DNA of 64,000 bases from Chitinophagaceae bacterium (GCA_016787085.1 JAEUVJ010000065.1:62001-126000); one strand, 5' to 3'; numbered from the stretch's first letter, positions 52,684 through 62,661 are shown. Made by a program: numbers and translations. Notes: generated from the sequence alone by a model not told the origin.

Positions 52684-55600
52684 TCAGGTTTGCCCGTTAC
52701 CCCCAAATCGGGTGATAGGTATTTGCAGGATCACGCTTGTCCCCTCCTGCGCCACGGATATGACCTGGAAATGGCCGTTACATTCAGCAGCCCTTTCTTT
52801 CATATTATAAAGACCGTTTCCACGGGCAACAGTTGTCATGTCAAAACCACGGCCATTATCCTGTATTTCCATCTGTAGTTTTTCGCCCGTACTTTCAAAC
52901 CGGATACGTAATAAAGTACAGCCGCTGTATTTTACTGCATTGTTCACGGCCTCTTTGAATACCAGGAAAAGGTTTTTTCGTTTTGCCAGGTCAATCGTAT
53001 GATTCTCCGGTTCGGTAGGATGGATAAATGCCAGGTCAATCCCTTTGGCTTCACAAACGTCCGCCGCAAACTCTTTCATCCGGCTCATCAATGCTTCCAG
53101 TTTGTCGTTTTTGGGATTGATGGCCCATACGATATCACTCATGCTTTCCATGGTCTGGAAAGTGGAATCCTTGATCTTGGACAGGTAACTGGTGATCTCT
53201 GTATCATCACCGGCCTTGCTTAAAGCTACTTTACTGAGTACATTGATAGAGGTAAGCGAAGAACCTATCTCATCGTGCAGGTCCCTGGATATTTTTGATC
53301 GTAACCTTTCTTCAATAATATACCTGGATATTTTATCGGAACAAATAGCCGCGATATCCTGCAGGATCCGCAGGTGATACCTGCGATAAAAATTTTTCTG
53401 CGGATGCTCTGAGTCAATCACCCCGAAAATTTTGTTATCTACCAAAACAGGAACGGATATCTCCGACATCCTTCTTTCATCATCCATGATATACCGGCTG
53501 TCTTTGGATGTATTACGGATGATCTCCGGCTTTCCTGTTTGCGCGACAGTGCCTACAATACCTTTCCCGAGTGGTATTTCTATAGCATTGACGATCTCAT
53601 GTTTTTCAGGGTTCTTCGGGCCGTACGCTGCTTTTTGTACTAATACTTTTCGCTGCGGATCGTAAAGGTAGATCACGCAGTCAGCAAATTTCAATTCATT
53701 CATACAGTTTTTGGCCACATCCCAGAAGATATCTTCTATTGTGTTTTGTCCATACAGGGATGTGGCAAAGTAATTCAATATTTTCTGTGCCTTTATTTTA
53801 TGCCGCAGGTAGATGATCCAGCGGTAAAACCCATAACCGATCAACAGAATCAGCGCACTGGCAAACCACCATGTTTTCCAGAAGGGTGGAACAATACGGA
53901 ATGAAAAGGAAACGGTATTGGAGGACAGGTTACCACGGGCATCCCTTGCCCTTACCATAAAAGCGTAGTAGCCGGGAGAAAGATCCGGGAAGCTAACTGT
54001 ACTGGATGTACCGAGGGTTTTCCATTCCTTATCGTTTTCATGAAGTTTATATTCATACTGTATGTTCTCCCGGTCAGCATAATTAAGTGCTGCGAAACGA
54101 AACGATAATGAACCGGATGTAAAGGGTAGCTCAATATTATCCCTGTTGCTGTAGGCGGCGTCATACCTGACAGAGCGGCCGCCTATAGAAATATCTGTAA
54201 GTGTTACCGGGAAGCTGGCCGGAGGGGTATTCCTGCCGGGATAATAGAGTAACAGCCCGCCGGCAACGGGTACCAGTATTTCATCATAGACCGGGTTGTA
54301 AAAAATTCTTTTCGTATAACTGTTCCCGGGTGCGTAATTAGCAAAACCGATGGCGGGATGTTTAGCTGCTTCATATAAAAATTTTCCGGAAGTATCTATA
54401 GCGCTTAACCCTTTTCCGCTCAAAAGCCATAGCTGGTTGGTATTATCTGCTGTGATGGAATAATAATTACTGTTGGATAAACCATCCTTTGCAGTAATAT
54501 GTGTGAATGATCTTTCATAAGGCTTTCCATGCTTGTACACATAGAGCCCCGATCCAAAGGTGGCAAACCAGACCTTCCCGCCGGCATCAGTTGCAATATC
54601 CCTGATAAGGTTTAACTGTAAATAGTCCGGGTTGGCGGCTGTTTCTTTATAGACAGTGATCGTATCTTTTTGCATGTCATAGTGATACACGCCCGCGTTG
54701 AATGTGCCGATCCAGACGGTATTGTCAATGAGATCATTGGTAAGTGAAGTAATATTCTGTGAGTAAACGTTGTCTTCTTCTGTGAAATGCCGGAATGTTT
54801 TTTCTTTTGCATTATACCGCCAAAGCCCGTTTGTCCAGGTACTGAACCAATAATTGCCACCCTTGTCTTCGATCATCCCGGTGAAGAGTACCGGGCTCCC
54901 TTTGTTGGGAGTGGGAAATAAACTGAATTGCTGTTTTATCCTGTCATATCGGTACACGGCTGTTTCGGTGAGCAGCCAGATATTGTTTTGCCTGTCCCTG
55001 CAAATATTCAGACAGGCAGAAAAAGGTTTTCCGCCTGCTGATTGTAAAGCGGTGATCGACCCGCTACGGGCATCGATGATAAAAATTTTTTTTGACCGGA
55101 TAGAAGTAATATAATACCGGTGATCAATAGTATCATAAATGGCGGCACTCATTCCGTCTGTATTTTCATTAACGGGTGCGTTTTCCAGCGGAATAAAGTC
55201 GGCGACATTGTTGCGGCTGTTGTAATAATTGATGCCATTACCGGTGGCTACCCAGACAATGCCTGTATTGTCTGTATAGATCCCGGATGTTTCCCCGGGC
55301 AACAAAGAAGAAAATAAACCGGGGCGGTTCTGTACGACGAGCGCTTCGTGGGTGAACGTATTGATCTCCAGTATGCCCGCGGGATGGGCCATCAACAGTA
55401 TATCTTTTATTTCTTTTTTCTTATTCCATACTGTTGCCGGAAAAACCTGGTAAGCAGGTTTGATCTCCCCGTAAAGATCTTTTGTCGCGTTATAGGAAAA
55501 TAGCCTGCCGTTTTCAGTTACTGTAAAAACTGTGTTATGCTCCTTATCATATTTTATATCCTTAATGCTGCCGGAATACCCGGAGCCGTGAAAAGTAAAT

Positions 55601-56241
55601 TGTTTTGATCGTATATGCAGCGAAAACAACCCAATGGTAGTGGCGAGCCACCATTCCTCTTCACTTTTCCGTTCTATTTTTTGTATTGACCTGTAGCGGG
55701 AAGCTTCTTTAAACGGTGGCTGTTCACGGACAGATGGCCAGTTGTAATAGGTAAATTTTTTGGCGACAGGGTCATACACAGAAAGGTCCCACACATCAGA
55801 CACTATCCAGATACAGTTTTTTTCATCCACAAAGAGGTCCCAGATAAGATAACTGGGCAGGTCGTTCTTTTCATAGCTGGCTGCAGGCATCATTGTTTCC
55901 CATTGATTTGTTTCCGGGTCGTAGATGTTAAGCCCTGACATGGTCGCCACCCAGATCTTTCCGGTACTATCCTGTACTACATCATTGATCTCTTCGTTGG
56001 AAATAGAATTCCCGCTTGCCGGCTTAAAGATTGTGAAGGAATTCCCGTCATAACGGTTCAAACCATTCTTGGTGCCTATCCATAAAAAACCGGTTTTGTC
56101 TTTCAGGAAACAGGTCACCCGGTTATCCGATAAGCCATTTTCTTCGGTGAGCTTATTAAAATAATATTGTCCCTCCACGTGGATGCAGAACAGGCAGGCC
56201 ATACAGGCAATAAGTATGCGTATGAAAGAATAAGGGAGCAT
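52684..56241 (-). CDS. propeller-type sensor histidine kinase with GAF domain
   Basis: The 1185-residue kinase begins with a short signal/anchor (about 1-24), then about 690 residues of two-component regulator propeller repeats (GFLWIGTKNGLNRYDG, GIVWVATGNGINYYNS, NTVWIGTFNAGVYHYD) forming a periplasmic sensor. A Y_Y_Y domain (about 720-770), one membrane helix (about 788-806), a cytoplasmic GAF domain (about 835-975; GKGIVGTVAQTGKPEIIRNT) and the HisKA_3 and ATPase domains (SRDLHDEIGSSLTSINVLSK, His near residue 989; DNGRGFDMTTVARGNGLYNMKERA near 1140) follow. It resembles the hybrid kinases that regulate SusC/D loci but lacks a fused regulator; the regulator is the next gene. A 6-bp hairpin (GACAGG/CCTGTC, 56242-56271) sits directly before the start codon. 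Confidence 0.93.
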   Translation of the reverse strand: MLPYSFIRILIACMACLFCIHVEGQYYFNKLTEENGLSDNRVTCFLKDKTGFLWIGTKNGLNRYDGNSFTIFKPASGNSISNEEINDVVQDSTGKIWVATMSGLNIYDPETNQWETMMPAASYEKNDLPSYLIWDLFVDEKNCIWIVSDVWDLSVYDPVAKKFTYYNWPSVREQPPFKEASRYRSIQKIERKSEEEWWLATTIGLFSLHIRSKQFTFHGSGYSGSIKDIKYDKEHNTVFTVTENGRLFSYNATKDLYGEIKPAYQVFPATVWNKKKEIKDILLMAHPAGILEINTFTHEALVVQNRPGLFSSLLPGETSGIYTDNTGIVWVATGNGINYYNSRNNVADFIPLENAPVNENTDGMSAAIYDTIDHRYYITSIRSKKIFIIDARSGSITALQSAGGKPFSACLNICRDRQNNIWLLTETAVYRYDRIKQQFSLFPTPNKGSPVLFTGMIEDKGGNYWFSTWTNGLWRYNAKEKTFRHFTEEDNVYSQNITSLTNDLIDNTVWIGTFNAGVYHYDMQKDTITVYKETAANPDYLQLNLIRDIATDAGGKVWFATFGSGLYVYKHGKPYERSFTHITAKDGLSNSNYYSITADNTNQLWLLSGKGLSAIDTSGKFLYEAAKHPAIGFANYAPGNSYTKRIFYNPVYDEILVPVAGGLLLYYPGRNTPPASFPVTLTDISIGGRSVRYDAAYSNRDNIELPFTSGSLSFRFAALNYADRENIQYEYKLHENDKEWKTLGTSSTVSFPDLSPGYYAFMVRARDARGNLSSNTVSFSFRIVPPFWKTWWFASALILLIGYGFYRWIIYLRHKIKAQKILNYFATSLYGQNTIEDIFWDVAKNCMNELKFADCVIYLYDPQRKVLVQKAAYGPKNPEKHEIVNAIEIPLGKGIVGTVAQTGKPEIIRNTSKDSRYIMDDERRMSEISVPVLVDNKIFGVIDSEHPQKNFYRRYHLRILQDIAAICSDKISRYIIEERLRSKISRDLHDEIGSSLTSINVLSKVALSKAGDDTEITSYLSKIKDSTFQTMESMSDIVWAINPKNDKLEALMSRMKEFAADVCEAKGIDLAFIHPTEPENHTIDLAKRKNLFLVFKEAVNNAVKYSGCTLLRIRFESTGEKLQMEIQDNGRGFDMTTVARGNGLYNMKERAAECNGHFQVISVAQEGTSVILQIPITRFGGNGQT

Positions 56242-56338
56242 GACAGGTAACTAATTTAAGTTTTTCCTGTCAATGAAAAGAAAAGCCTTTTTGGTGTACT
56301 ATACTAATAGAGGATACGGTGTAAAAAGGATAGAAAAA

Positions 56339-56370
56339 TCCACCCCGGTACTGACTAAGACCGGGGTGGA
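56339..56370 (-). terminator. orphan terminator between divergent genes
   Basis: Perfect 11-bp stem TCCACCCCGGT/ACCGGGGTGGA with a ten-base loop; the T-run (TTTTTCT) exists only on the minus strand. It lies in the 349-base gap between the divergent kinase and transglutaminase-like genes. There is no gene whose transcript should end here. The remaining gap holds no convincing ORF or consensus promoter. Confidence 0.6.
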
Positions 56371-56590
56371 GATTGCACGAGAAAACTGCATGTAAATAAT
56401 TGCTAACCCATTTTGAGATAGGAACGAACGATCTGAAAAGAACTGGTGTAAAAATGAAATAGTTTTGTTACCGGCTTATTATGGCAAGATTATGTTAGCG
56501 TTAACCCTATGCCTGCGCAGATAAAGGATTATTCATGTATCCTGTTATCCCACCTCAAATGCTGCTGCTTAGCTATTAAATAATTGTAAA

Positions 56591-57823
56591 TTGCAGCAGC
56601 GATTGCCCTTGAAAATAGCTATCTACATATGGGTTTGGGCTTTTTTACAGCTTAGCAGCCTGGAATCTCCTGCTCAGAGCAAGGTTACAGATATTCGTTT
56701 TGACTTCTATGGCGACTCAATCTCCCTGCAGTTTGACTGTGCAGCCTTTGTTGATTTTACAGATCCTTTGTCACAGGAGGCCATACAGGGTTTCAATAAA
56801 AAGATCAGTATCGCCGGTTATGAGCCTGTGGTCAGATCGCTGCTTTCCTACAAAACAAAATACAAACTGGATGATTGGTTATTCTACCAGCTCATTCGCA
56901 AGACAGCCCAGCAGGTAAGCCCGAAAGCGGAGAATTATCACCGTTATACGTTATATAAATGGTATTTTCTGACCCGGTCAGGCTTTGATGCTATTCTCAG
57001 TATTGCCGGCGAACGGATACTGTTTTATGTACAAAGCGATGAAAATATTTACAATATCCCTTACCGGGTCCGAAATGGCAAACAGTATGTATGCCTGAAT
57101 TATCATGACTATGGTAAGATAGATTTTGATAAAGAAAAATTTGCCGAAGTGTTGATGCCGGTACCTGAAGCGCAAAAAGGATTTTCCTATAAAGTGACAC
57201 ACCTGCCTAATTTCAGGCCCGATGACTACCTGGAAAAGGATCTTCGGTTTAATTATAACCAGAATGATTATTACTTTAAAGTAAAGATGAATCCGCAGGT
57301 GAAGACCATTTTTGCCAATTATCCCGTGGTAGATTATGAGTCATACTTTAACATACCGCTGAGTGCTGAAACCTACCGGTCGCTTATCCCGGTGCTGAAA
57401 AGGAATGTAAAAGGACTTAATGTGAAGAATGGGGTGGATTACCTGATGCGGTTTACCCGTTATGCATTCCTGTTTGAAACAGATTCTGTTGTTTTTGGTG
57501 CGGAAAAAAGGATGACTCCAGAGCAAACGCTATTGTATGATCAGAGTGATTGCGAGGACAGGGCGGCTTTGTTTTTTTACCTTGTTAAAGAGATTTACAA
57601 TCTGCCGATGATTGTACTGGCTTTTCCTGCGCATGTGGCTGTAGCTGTCAGGTTGGACAAGCCTGTTGGTAAGACAATACTGTACCGCGGTGAAAAATAT
57701 ACAGTGTGTGAGCCGACCCCGCAGCGTATTGATCTGAAGATAGGAGAACTGATGCCGGGGCTGGAGAGAGCAACGTATGAAATAGCCTATGCTTATATCC
57801 CTCAAAAGAAAACGGATCAATGA
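56591..57823 (+). CDS. secreted transglutaminase-like protein, otherwise unknown
   Basis: The 410-residue product has an N-terminal signal peptide-like region (about residues 10-28) but no ATG start: TTG at 56591 is used here, with TTG at 56603 and 56609 as alternatives. Near the C-terminus it contains a transglutaminase/papain-like site with Cys321 (QSDCEDRAALFFYLV) and His348 (FPAHVAVAVRL). The third catalytic position reads Cys-Glu-Pro-Thr (Glu374) in place of the usual Asp-Pro-Thr. The first 300 residues have no motif I know, and are rich in Tyr, Phe and Asp. It may be an exported peptidase or cross-linking enzyme; this is inference. Confidence 0.7.
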   Translation: MQQRLPLKIAIYIWVWAFLQLSSLESPAQSKVTDIRFDFYGDSISLQFDCAAFVDFTDPLSQEAIQGFNKKISIAGYEPVVRSLLSYKTKYKLDDWLFYQLIRKTAQQVSPKAENYHRYTLYKWYFLTRSGFDAILSIAGERILFYVQSDENIYNIPYRVRNGKQYVCLNYHDYGKIDFDKEKFAEVLMPVPEAQKGFSYKVTHLPNFRPDDYLEKDLRFNYNQNDYYFKVKMNPQVKTIFANYPVVDYESYFNIPLSAETYRSLIPVLKRNVKGLNVKNGVDYLMRFTRYAFLFETDSVVFGAEKRMTPEQTLLYDQSDCEDRAALFFYLVKEIYNLPMIVLAFPAHVAVAVRLDKPVGKTILYRGEKYTVCEPTPQRIDLKIGELMPGLERATYEIAYAYIPQKKTDQ

Positions 57824-57829
57824 CAGGGG

Positions 57830-58345
57830 TTATTCCCCGCTGCCTCCGTTTGCGGGTTCTGTCGATAAAGGTTTTAGCCCTGCAAGCCATGCAGTCATAT
57901 CCGCGGTTATCGGCGAGTAATAAAAATTGCCGTCTTTAATTAAGTACAAATAGCAGCAATCATCGCACCGGGTACTGAAATAAATTGTCTGAAAAACCTT
58001 CCCTTTTACAAAACACCATATTTTTCCCTCACTACGGCAGTTGCGCTTTTTTTCCTGTCCGCTGAATGTTTGTTCAAGGTCTTTTTGCAGTGTGGCTAAT
58101 CCCTGATCATTTGTAATAGATACCTGCGTGTAATAGCGGGTATAGCGAAGAGAGTCCTCCCCATAAGGATCTTTATAAAAAACGACGACAAGACTATCCG
58201 CATCTTTCAGTCTTGTATCCAATTCGATAGCTGTTGAGGCAGGGAGCCCGGTTTCTTTTTGTTTTTTTGGATTGTTGTCATTACAGCTGCTCATTAACCA
58301 TGTTCCTGAGAAGATGATGAAAATATTGAAGATCCTGTTTTTCAT
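57830..58345 (-). CDS. small lipoprotein, unknown function
   Basis: The 171-residue product has a lipoprotein signal (Cys21 in LMSSCNDNN). The mature part is acidic with several tyrosines and a cysteine cluster (CRSEGKIWCF near residue 101 and RCDDCCYLYL near 123), perhaps a disulfide-bonded or metal-binding surface. I know no family. It converges on the transglutaminase-like gene (7 bases between the stops) and follows the beta-helix lipoprotein, from which it is separated by the terminator at 58362. It therefore has its own promoter, which I could not identify. Confidence 0.7.
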   Translation of the reverse strand: MKNRIFNIFIIFSGTWLMSSCNDNNPKKQKETGLPASTAIELDTRLKDADSLVVVFYKDPYGEDSLRYTRYYTQVSITNDQGLATLQKDLEQTFSGQEKKRNCRSEGKIWCFVKGKVFQTIYFSTRCDDCCYLYLIKDGNFYYSPITADMTAWLAGLKPLSTEPANGGSGE

Positions 58346-58361
58346 ATTGATGCTAAATAAA

Positions 58362-58388
58362 AGCCGTCCCGCTTACAACGGGACGGCT
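58362..58388 (-). terminator. terminator of the receptor/beta-helix operon
   Basis: Perfect 10-bp stem AGCCGTCCCG/CGGGACGGCT with a seven-base loop; on the minus strand it is followed by TTTTATTT. It lies 24 bases past the beta-helix gene stop. Confidence 0.85.
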
Positions 58389-58411
58389 CCGAAAATAATT
58401 GAAAAAGTGCA

Positions 58412-59791
58412 TTAATATACGTTGGCCTTAGGAGTAAAGCTGGTCCAGCCCTGCAGCCAATTGGTAGTGCCGACAGCACCTATATAAGCAGTAACGGTAA
58501 AGTTAGGCAGCTTATAGAAGCTTGCAGCGTTGGTAGCCGTAGCCGGACTTCCTGCTTTAGGCATAAAATTGGGAGCATTAAGATTGAATGGATTTTCAAG
58601 CATAGCGTCAGCAGCATTGCTCATTGTTTTGCAACTGTCAGCGGCTTCAGCGGTTGATCTTACTGTAGCAGCGTTGATCAATGTAGTGCTTGATACCTTA
58701 TAAGGTTCTGTCACTGCATGTACCAGGTTATGACGGAAAGAAGACCGGCCGTCAATGTATGCCTGTGCTGTCGAATCGCTTTCAAACTGGAAACCTCCTT
58801 TTGCGTATCCCAGCAGGATTGAATTGCGTAGTACAAAATGAGTAGAACGTCTCCAGCGGGTGTTGAAATTATGATTGCCTAATGTGCCGACAGCACCGTT
58901 AGGTCCGCAGAAAGTGAAATTACTTAACTGGGGGCGGGTGCGGGGAGATGCTACTGTACCAGTACCATCGTTATCACATTCGATGCCATTACCGGCGTCA
59001 CCACCATCTACAAACAGCGGATCACGAAGGGAAATGCCGAATTGTATGCGCCCTGAATAGCCAAAGTCAAAATCAAAATCATCATCAGCAGTGGCAAAGG
59101 CGATAAGATATTTGGGGTTTACTGTTCCTCCAAAGAACTCGTAAGCATCATCATTACCATAAGAAACCTGTATGTTTTCCAGCTTGGTGCCGCTTCCTAC
59201 ACCACCGCAGGTAAGACCGTTGATCTCAGAATTAGGGTCGGCTGCAATACCGGCAAATTCAATACGGACATAGGTAAGGGTGCCGCTATTATCAGCCACC
59301 ACACTACCGCCATACTCAGAGTTGATCCCACCTTCAATGATGGGGGTGGTGCTGCGGTTAGTGGGTGCATTACCTAACAATACGATACCGCCCCAGTCGC
59401 CGGGGGCACGGGTTCCTGCTGACTTTCCCGACGTGAATATAATCGGATCAGCTGCTGTTCCCTCTGCAAAAAGGCGGGAATTGCGTTCAACGATCAGGGC
59501 GCCTTTTTGTATACTATCACTTACTATCGTACTACCGGCAGCGATTGTTAATACCGCACGGTTGTTAACAAAGACATAGCCTTTCAGCGTGTATTTGCCT
59601 TTGGGCAAACTAACATTTTCATCAATGACCCCTGTTATTACTTTACTGCAGGTAATGATCTGCTCTTTTGTACCGGTACAGCCTGTTGGGCCGGTGCCAC
59701 CATTATTTACGGTAGAGTCGTCAATTTCAACTTTCACGCAAGCCGAGAACGTGACGCTGATAACAGAAAGTGCAAGAATTAGCTTTTTCAT
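58412..59791 (-). CDS. beta-helix lipoprotein partner of a TonB-dependent receptor
   Basis: The 459-residue lipoprotein (Cys18 in VTFSACVKVEI) consists mainly of short repeated strands of a right-handed beta-helix: KGYVFVNNRAVLTIAAGSTI, GALIVERNSRLFAEGTAADP, PGDWGGIVLLGNAPTNRST, and further GTLTYVRIEFAGIAAD and KLENIQVSYGNDDAYEFFGG. The EFFGGTVN and DDDFDFDFGYSGRIQFG segments are rich in Asp and could bind metal or anion-metal complexes. It is co-transcribed with a TonB-dependent receptor (38 bases between the genes) and could be the surface binding partner playing the part SusD plays for SusC; that role is inference from position. Confidence 0.8.
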   Translation of the reverse strand: MKKLILALSVISVTFSACVKVEIDDSTVNNGGTGPTGCTGTKEQIITCSKVITGVIDENVSLPKGKYTLKGYVFVNNRAVLTIAAGSTIVSDSIQKGALIVERNSRLFAEGTAADPIIFTSGKSAGTRAPGDWGGIVLLGNAPTNRSTTPIIEGGINSEYGGSVVADNSGTLTYVRIEFAGIAADPNSEINGLTCGGVGSGTKLENIQVSYGNDDAYEFFGGTVNPKYLIAFATADDDFDFDFGYSGRIQFGISLRDPLFVDGGDAGNGIECDNDGTGTVASPRTRPQLSNFTFCGPNGAVGTLGNHNFNTRWRRSTHFVLRNSILLGYAKGGFQFESDSTAQAYIDGRSSFRHNLVHAVTEPYKVSSTTLINAATVRSTAEAADSCKTMSNAADAMLENPFNLNAPNFMPKAGSPATATNAASFYKLPNFTVTAYIGAVGTTNWLQGWTSFTPKANVY

Positions 59792-59829
59792 TTTATTTTC
59801 TTTGTTTGGTATTTTCTTAATTGAGTTTT

Positions 59830-62631
59830 TTATTTCAAATCCAGGTTATAAGTAAACCCGACAGTGATGGTTGTTCCGGGCTTATAAGAGCTGAATGTTT
59901 TGTCAATAGTTCCGTCAAATGTTTTTTTGTCATCGCGGTTCTCATAGGTCGCAACTGGTTGGTTGAAAATGTCGCTTACGGTAAGCCTGAGTTCGCCTTT
60001 TTTCTTCATGATCTTCTGGCTGAGCTGAAAATCCACGAGGTTCCGGGGTTTTTCATAGATGTCACCAAAATCGTCATTACCCACCAGCGAGAGACGCTGA
60101 CCGATGCGGTTGTATAAAAGAGAGAAATTGGTTCCTTTTTCACCATCATACTGAAAACCGGCGTTGACCAGGTAGGGCGACTGACCCTGCAGCGGACGCT
60201 GCGTGGAAGGAAGTTTATTACCGGAAGCATCCACATTTCCAAGAGTCACTTCAGAGAATATCACTGATGCATTTCCATTGAAATAAAGCTTTTCTAACCA
60301 TTCTGTTTTGGCAGAAAGAAATGCAAGACTTTTGCGGAATTCAGCTTCAACGCCGAAGAGTTGTGCCTTTTCAGCATTCTGAAACTGGTACTGGCGGCGT
60401 GTGGCCACACTGGCGCTGTTCAAACGAAGTTCGATCGGGTCAGTAAAGTCTTTATAAAAAGCGCCAAGAGATAATAACTCACCCGCTTTCGGATATAGTT
60501 CGAAACGGAGATCTCCGTTCAGAATACTGCTGCGCTGCAGGTCAGGCGAGCCGGCTGTAGAAGCGATCTGCTCGAAATCAAAGAATGTAAATGGTGCAAT
60601 CTCCCTGAACTCAGGACGGGCAACGGTTCTTGATGCAGCGATCCTGATATTCGTTTTTGTGTTCGGGCTGATGGTCAGGTTCATTGAGGGCAACACATCG
60701 AACTTATCGGTATTGATCACCTGGGCCTTATCTGTGCCTGATTGATTGGACTTCAGGAATTGTTCGAAATTCTCAAACCGGCTGCCCCATACCAATCTTA
60801 CTTTACTGCCCAGTTTGTTGTCAAACATAATATATCCGGCAGATAATGCGGAGATGCCATAATATTTATCCTGCGGATTCTGCAGGTCTGTGCTTAACTG
60901 GAAACCTGTTTCACTGAAATTTTGTGAATTGAATATTTGATTGTACGGAAGTGTAAGCAGGCTCTGATCGGCAGGTTCTCTGTATCCTAAGATAATGGCC
61001 CTGAAATCACGCAGGCGAACCGTAGCTGCACCGCCGATCTTCATACTGTGTGATTGTTTTCCGAGATTAAAGGGTAAAGTAGCAGAGGCATTATACCCGA
61101 AGGCGTGGTCTTTCAGATCGCTGAAGAAGCGGTTTGTATTATTACCACGCAGATTGATACTGTACGGGCTGCTGGTGCCGATACTTTTACCATAGGTATG
61201 CACCCGCAGGTCAGGTTGTTGCTTATTATTAAATGCGTAATTGACATTCCATGCAAATTTGATATTCTTCCATCCTATCTGGTGGGTGCCTTCCAGTTGT
61301 GAACTGTAGAGGCTGCGCTGGTTCAGCACACTGGAGCGAAGTGAAACATCCTGCAGGTTCTCTGTATTGATACCGGTACGGGAATAATAATTGTCCTCGA
61401 ACAACTGATTGAATAAGTTTTTGAAAGCAATTTTATGTTTGCCTTTTGTCCAGGCAATATTGGCGATAGCGCCCCAGCTCACATTGTATTTGTTCTGCAG
61501 GTCGGTATAGTTAAAAAATTGTTGACCGCTGGCGCCCTTTTCAAACAGTTCTTTTGTGGCGGTGTATAGCAGTTTGGAGTTGCGGTAAGTAACGCCAATC
61601 ACTGAACCCAGTGCACTTCCTTTTTTCCCTTTGATGGCATTGGCCCAGGTAAGGTTGTATTGCTGAATGGGGGCGGCTGTTGATTGTACCTCATTATAAA
61701 CATTATCCCTGAAAGACTTTGCTACAGCGATCTGCTCCGCAGCGCTGAGTTTGCTGAAGTCTAAATATTTCTTTGGATAAGAGGATGAAAGGCCTCGCTG
61801 GTTGTCAAAACCAAGCCAGTCTGTGCTGCCACGTTCATTACTGATAAAATCTTTGAATGCTGATTGCGTATTGAATCCAAGACTGGCGCCGAATATAAGC
61901 TGGTTGGATGTAGGTATATCCTTTGTCTGGATCTGGACCAATCCGCCGGCAAACTCACCGGTAAGGTCAGGTGTAGCTGTTTTATTAATGATAATATTAT
62001 CTATCAGGCCAGAGGGAATAACATCAAAAGAAAAGGCTTTTTTGTCGGGTTCACTACTTGGCATTTGCGCCCCATTGATCATAGCAGAATTATAACGGTC
62101 ACTCAAACCACGTACAATAACGAATTTATTATCCTGGATAGAGGCGCCGCTTACCCTGCGCAATACTTCGCCGGTGTTTTTGTCGGGAGTACGACGGATA
62201 AAGTCAGCCGCCAGACCGCTGGACATGGCGATATTGTTTTTCTGAAAAACAAGCAGGGCATTGGTGCTTTCCTGGCGGCGGGAAGTAGCCCTTACGGTCA
62301 CTCCTGTCATGTCTTTTGAAGCTATTTCCAGAACAACATTCAGTTCGTTATCCAGACCTGCACCTGCTTCTACGTCATTTACCAGTTTGGTCAGGTAGCT
62401 AACTGCCGAGAATTCGATTTCATATTTCTTTCCGGCCTCCAATGTCAATACATAACGGCCTTCTGCATTGGAAGTAGTGCCGATCTGTGTTCCGGCTACT
62501 TTAACGGATACCCCGGCAATGGGTTCGTTCTTATTATTCGAGATTTTACCCGTCAGTTTTACCTGGGCAAAAACAAAAGAAGACAAGCTCAGGGACAACA
62601 ACAAAACGACCAATCGCAGCTTTAAATACAT
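59830..62631 (-). CDS. TonB-dependent outer-membrane receptor with carboxypeptidase-regulatory-like domain
   Basis: The start at 62631 (MYLKLRLVVLLLSLSLSSFV) is used because it begins the signal peptide; the longer frame would extend into the regulatory repeat array. The 933-residue protein has a carboxypeptidase-regulatory-like domain (KLTGKISNNKNEPIAGVSVK, about residues 24-105), a plug (RRVSGASIQDNKFVIVRGLSDRYN; IINKTATPDLTGEFAGGLVQI) and a beta-barrel ending in TVGFTYNLDLK. It imports something through the outer membrane using TonB energy, without a SusD partner. The upstream array at 62662-62723 suggests regulation by an OmpR/PhoB-type protein, and the neighbouring porin O/P suggests phosphate. 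Confidence 0.9.
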   Translation of the reverse strand: MYLKLRLVVLLLSLSLSSFVFAQVKLTGKISNNKNEPIAGVSVKVAGTQIGTTSNAEGRYVLTLEAGKKYEIEFSAVSYLTKLVNDVEAGAGLDNELNVVLEIASKDMTGVTVRATSRRQESTNALLVFQKNNIAMSSGLAADFIRRTPDKNTGEVLRRVSGASIQDNKFVIVRGLSDRYNSAMINGAQMPSSEPDKKAFSFDVIPSGLIDNIIINKTATPDLTGEFAGGLVQIQTKDIPTSNQLIFGASLGFNTQSAFKDFISNERGSTDWLGFDNQRGLSSSYPKKYLDFSKLSAAEQIAVAKSFRDNVYNEVQSTAAPIQQYNLTWANAIKGKKGSALGSVIGVTYRNSKLLYTATKELFEKGASGQQFFNYTDLQNKYNVSWGAIANIAWTKGKHKIAFKNLFNQLFEDNYYSRTGINTENLQDVSLRSSVLNQRSLYSSQLEGTHQIGWKNIKFAWNVNYAFNNKQQPDLRVHTYGKSIGTSSPYSINLRGNNTNRFFSDLKDHAFGYNASATLPFNLGKQSHSMKIGGAATVRLRDFRAIILGYREPADQSLLTLPYNQIFNSQNFSETGFQLSTDLQNPQDKYYGISALSAGYIMFDNKLGSKVRLVWGSRFENFEQFLKSNQSGTDKAQVINTDKFDVLPSMNLTISPNTKTNIRIAASRTVARPEFREIAPFTFFDFEQIASTAGSPDLQRSSILNGDLRFELYPKAGELLSLGAFYKDFTDPIELRLNSASVATRRQYQFQNAEKAQLFGVEAEFRKSLAFLSAKTEWLEKLYFNGNASVIFSEVTLGNVDASGNKLPSTQRPLQGQSPYLVNAGFQYDGEKGTNFSLLYNRIGQRLSLVGNDDFGDIYEKPRNLVDFQLSQKIMKKKGELRLTVSDIFNQPVATYENRDDKKTFDGTIDKTFSSYKPGTTITVGFTYNLDLK

Positions 62632-62661
62632 AGCAGTAATTTCCGGCAAAGGAATACCCGG

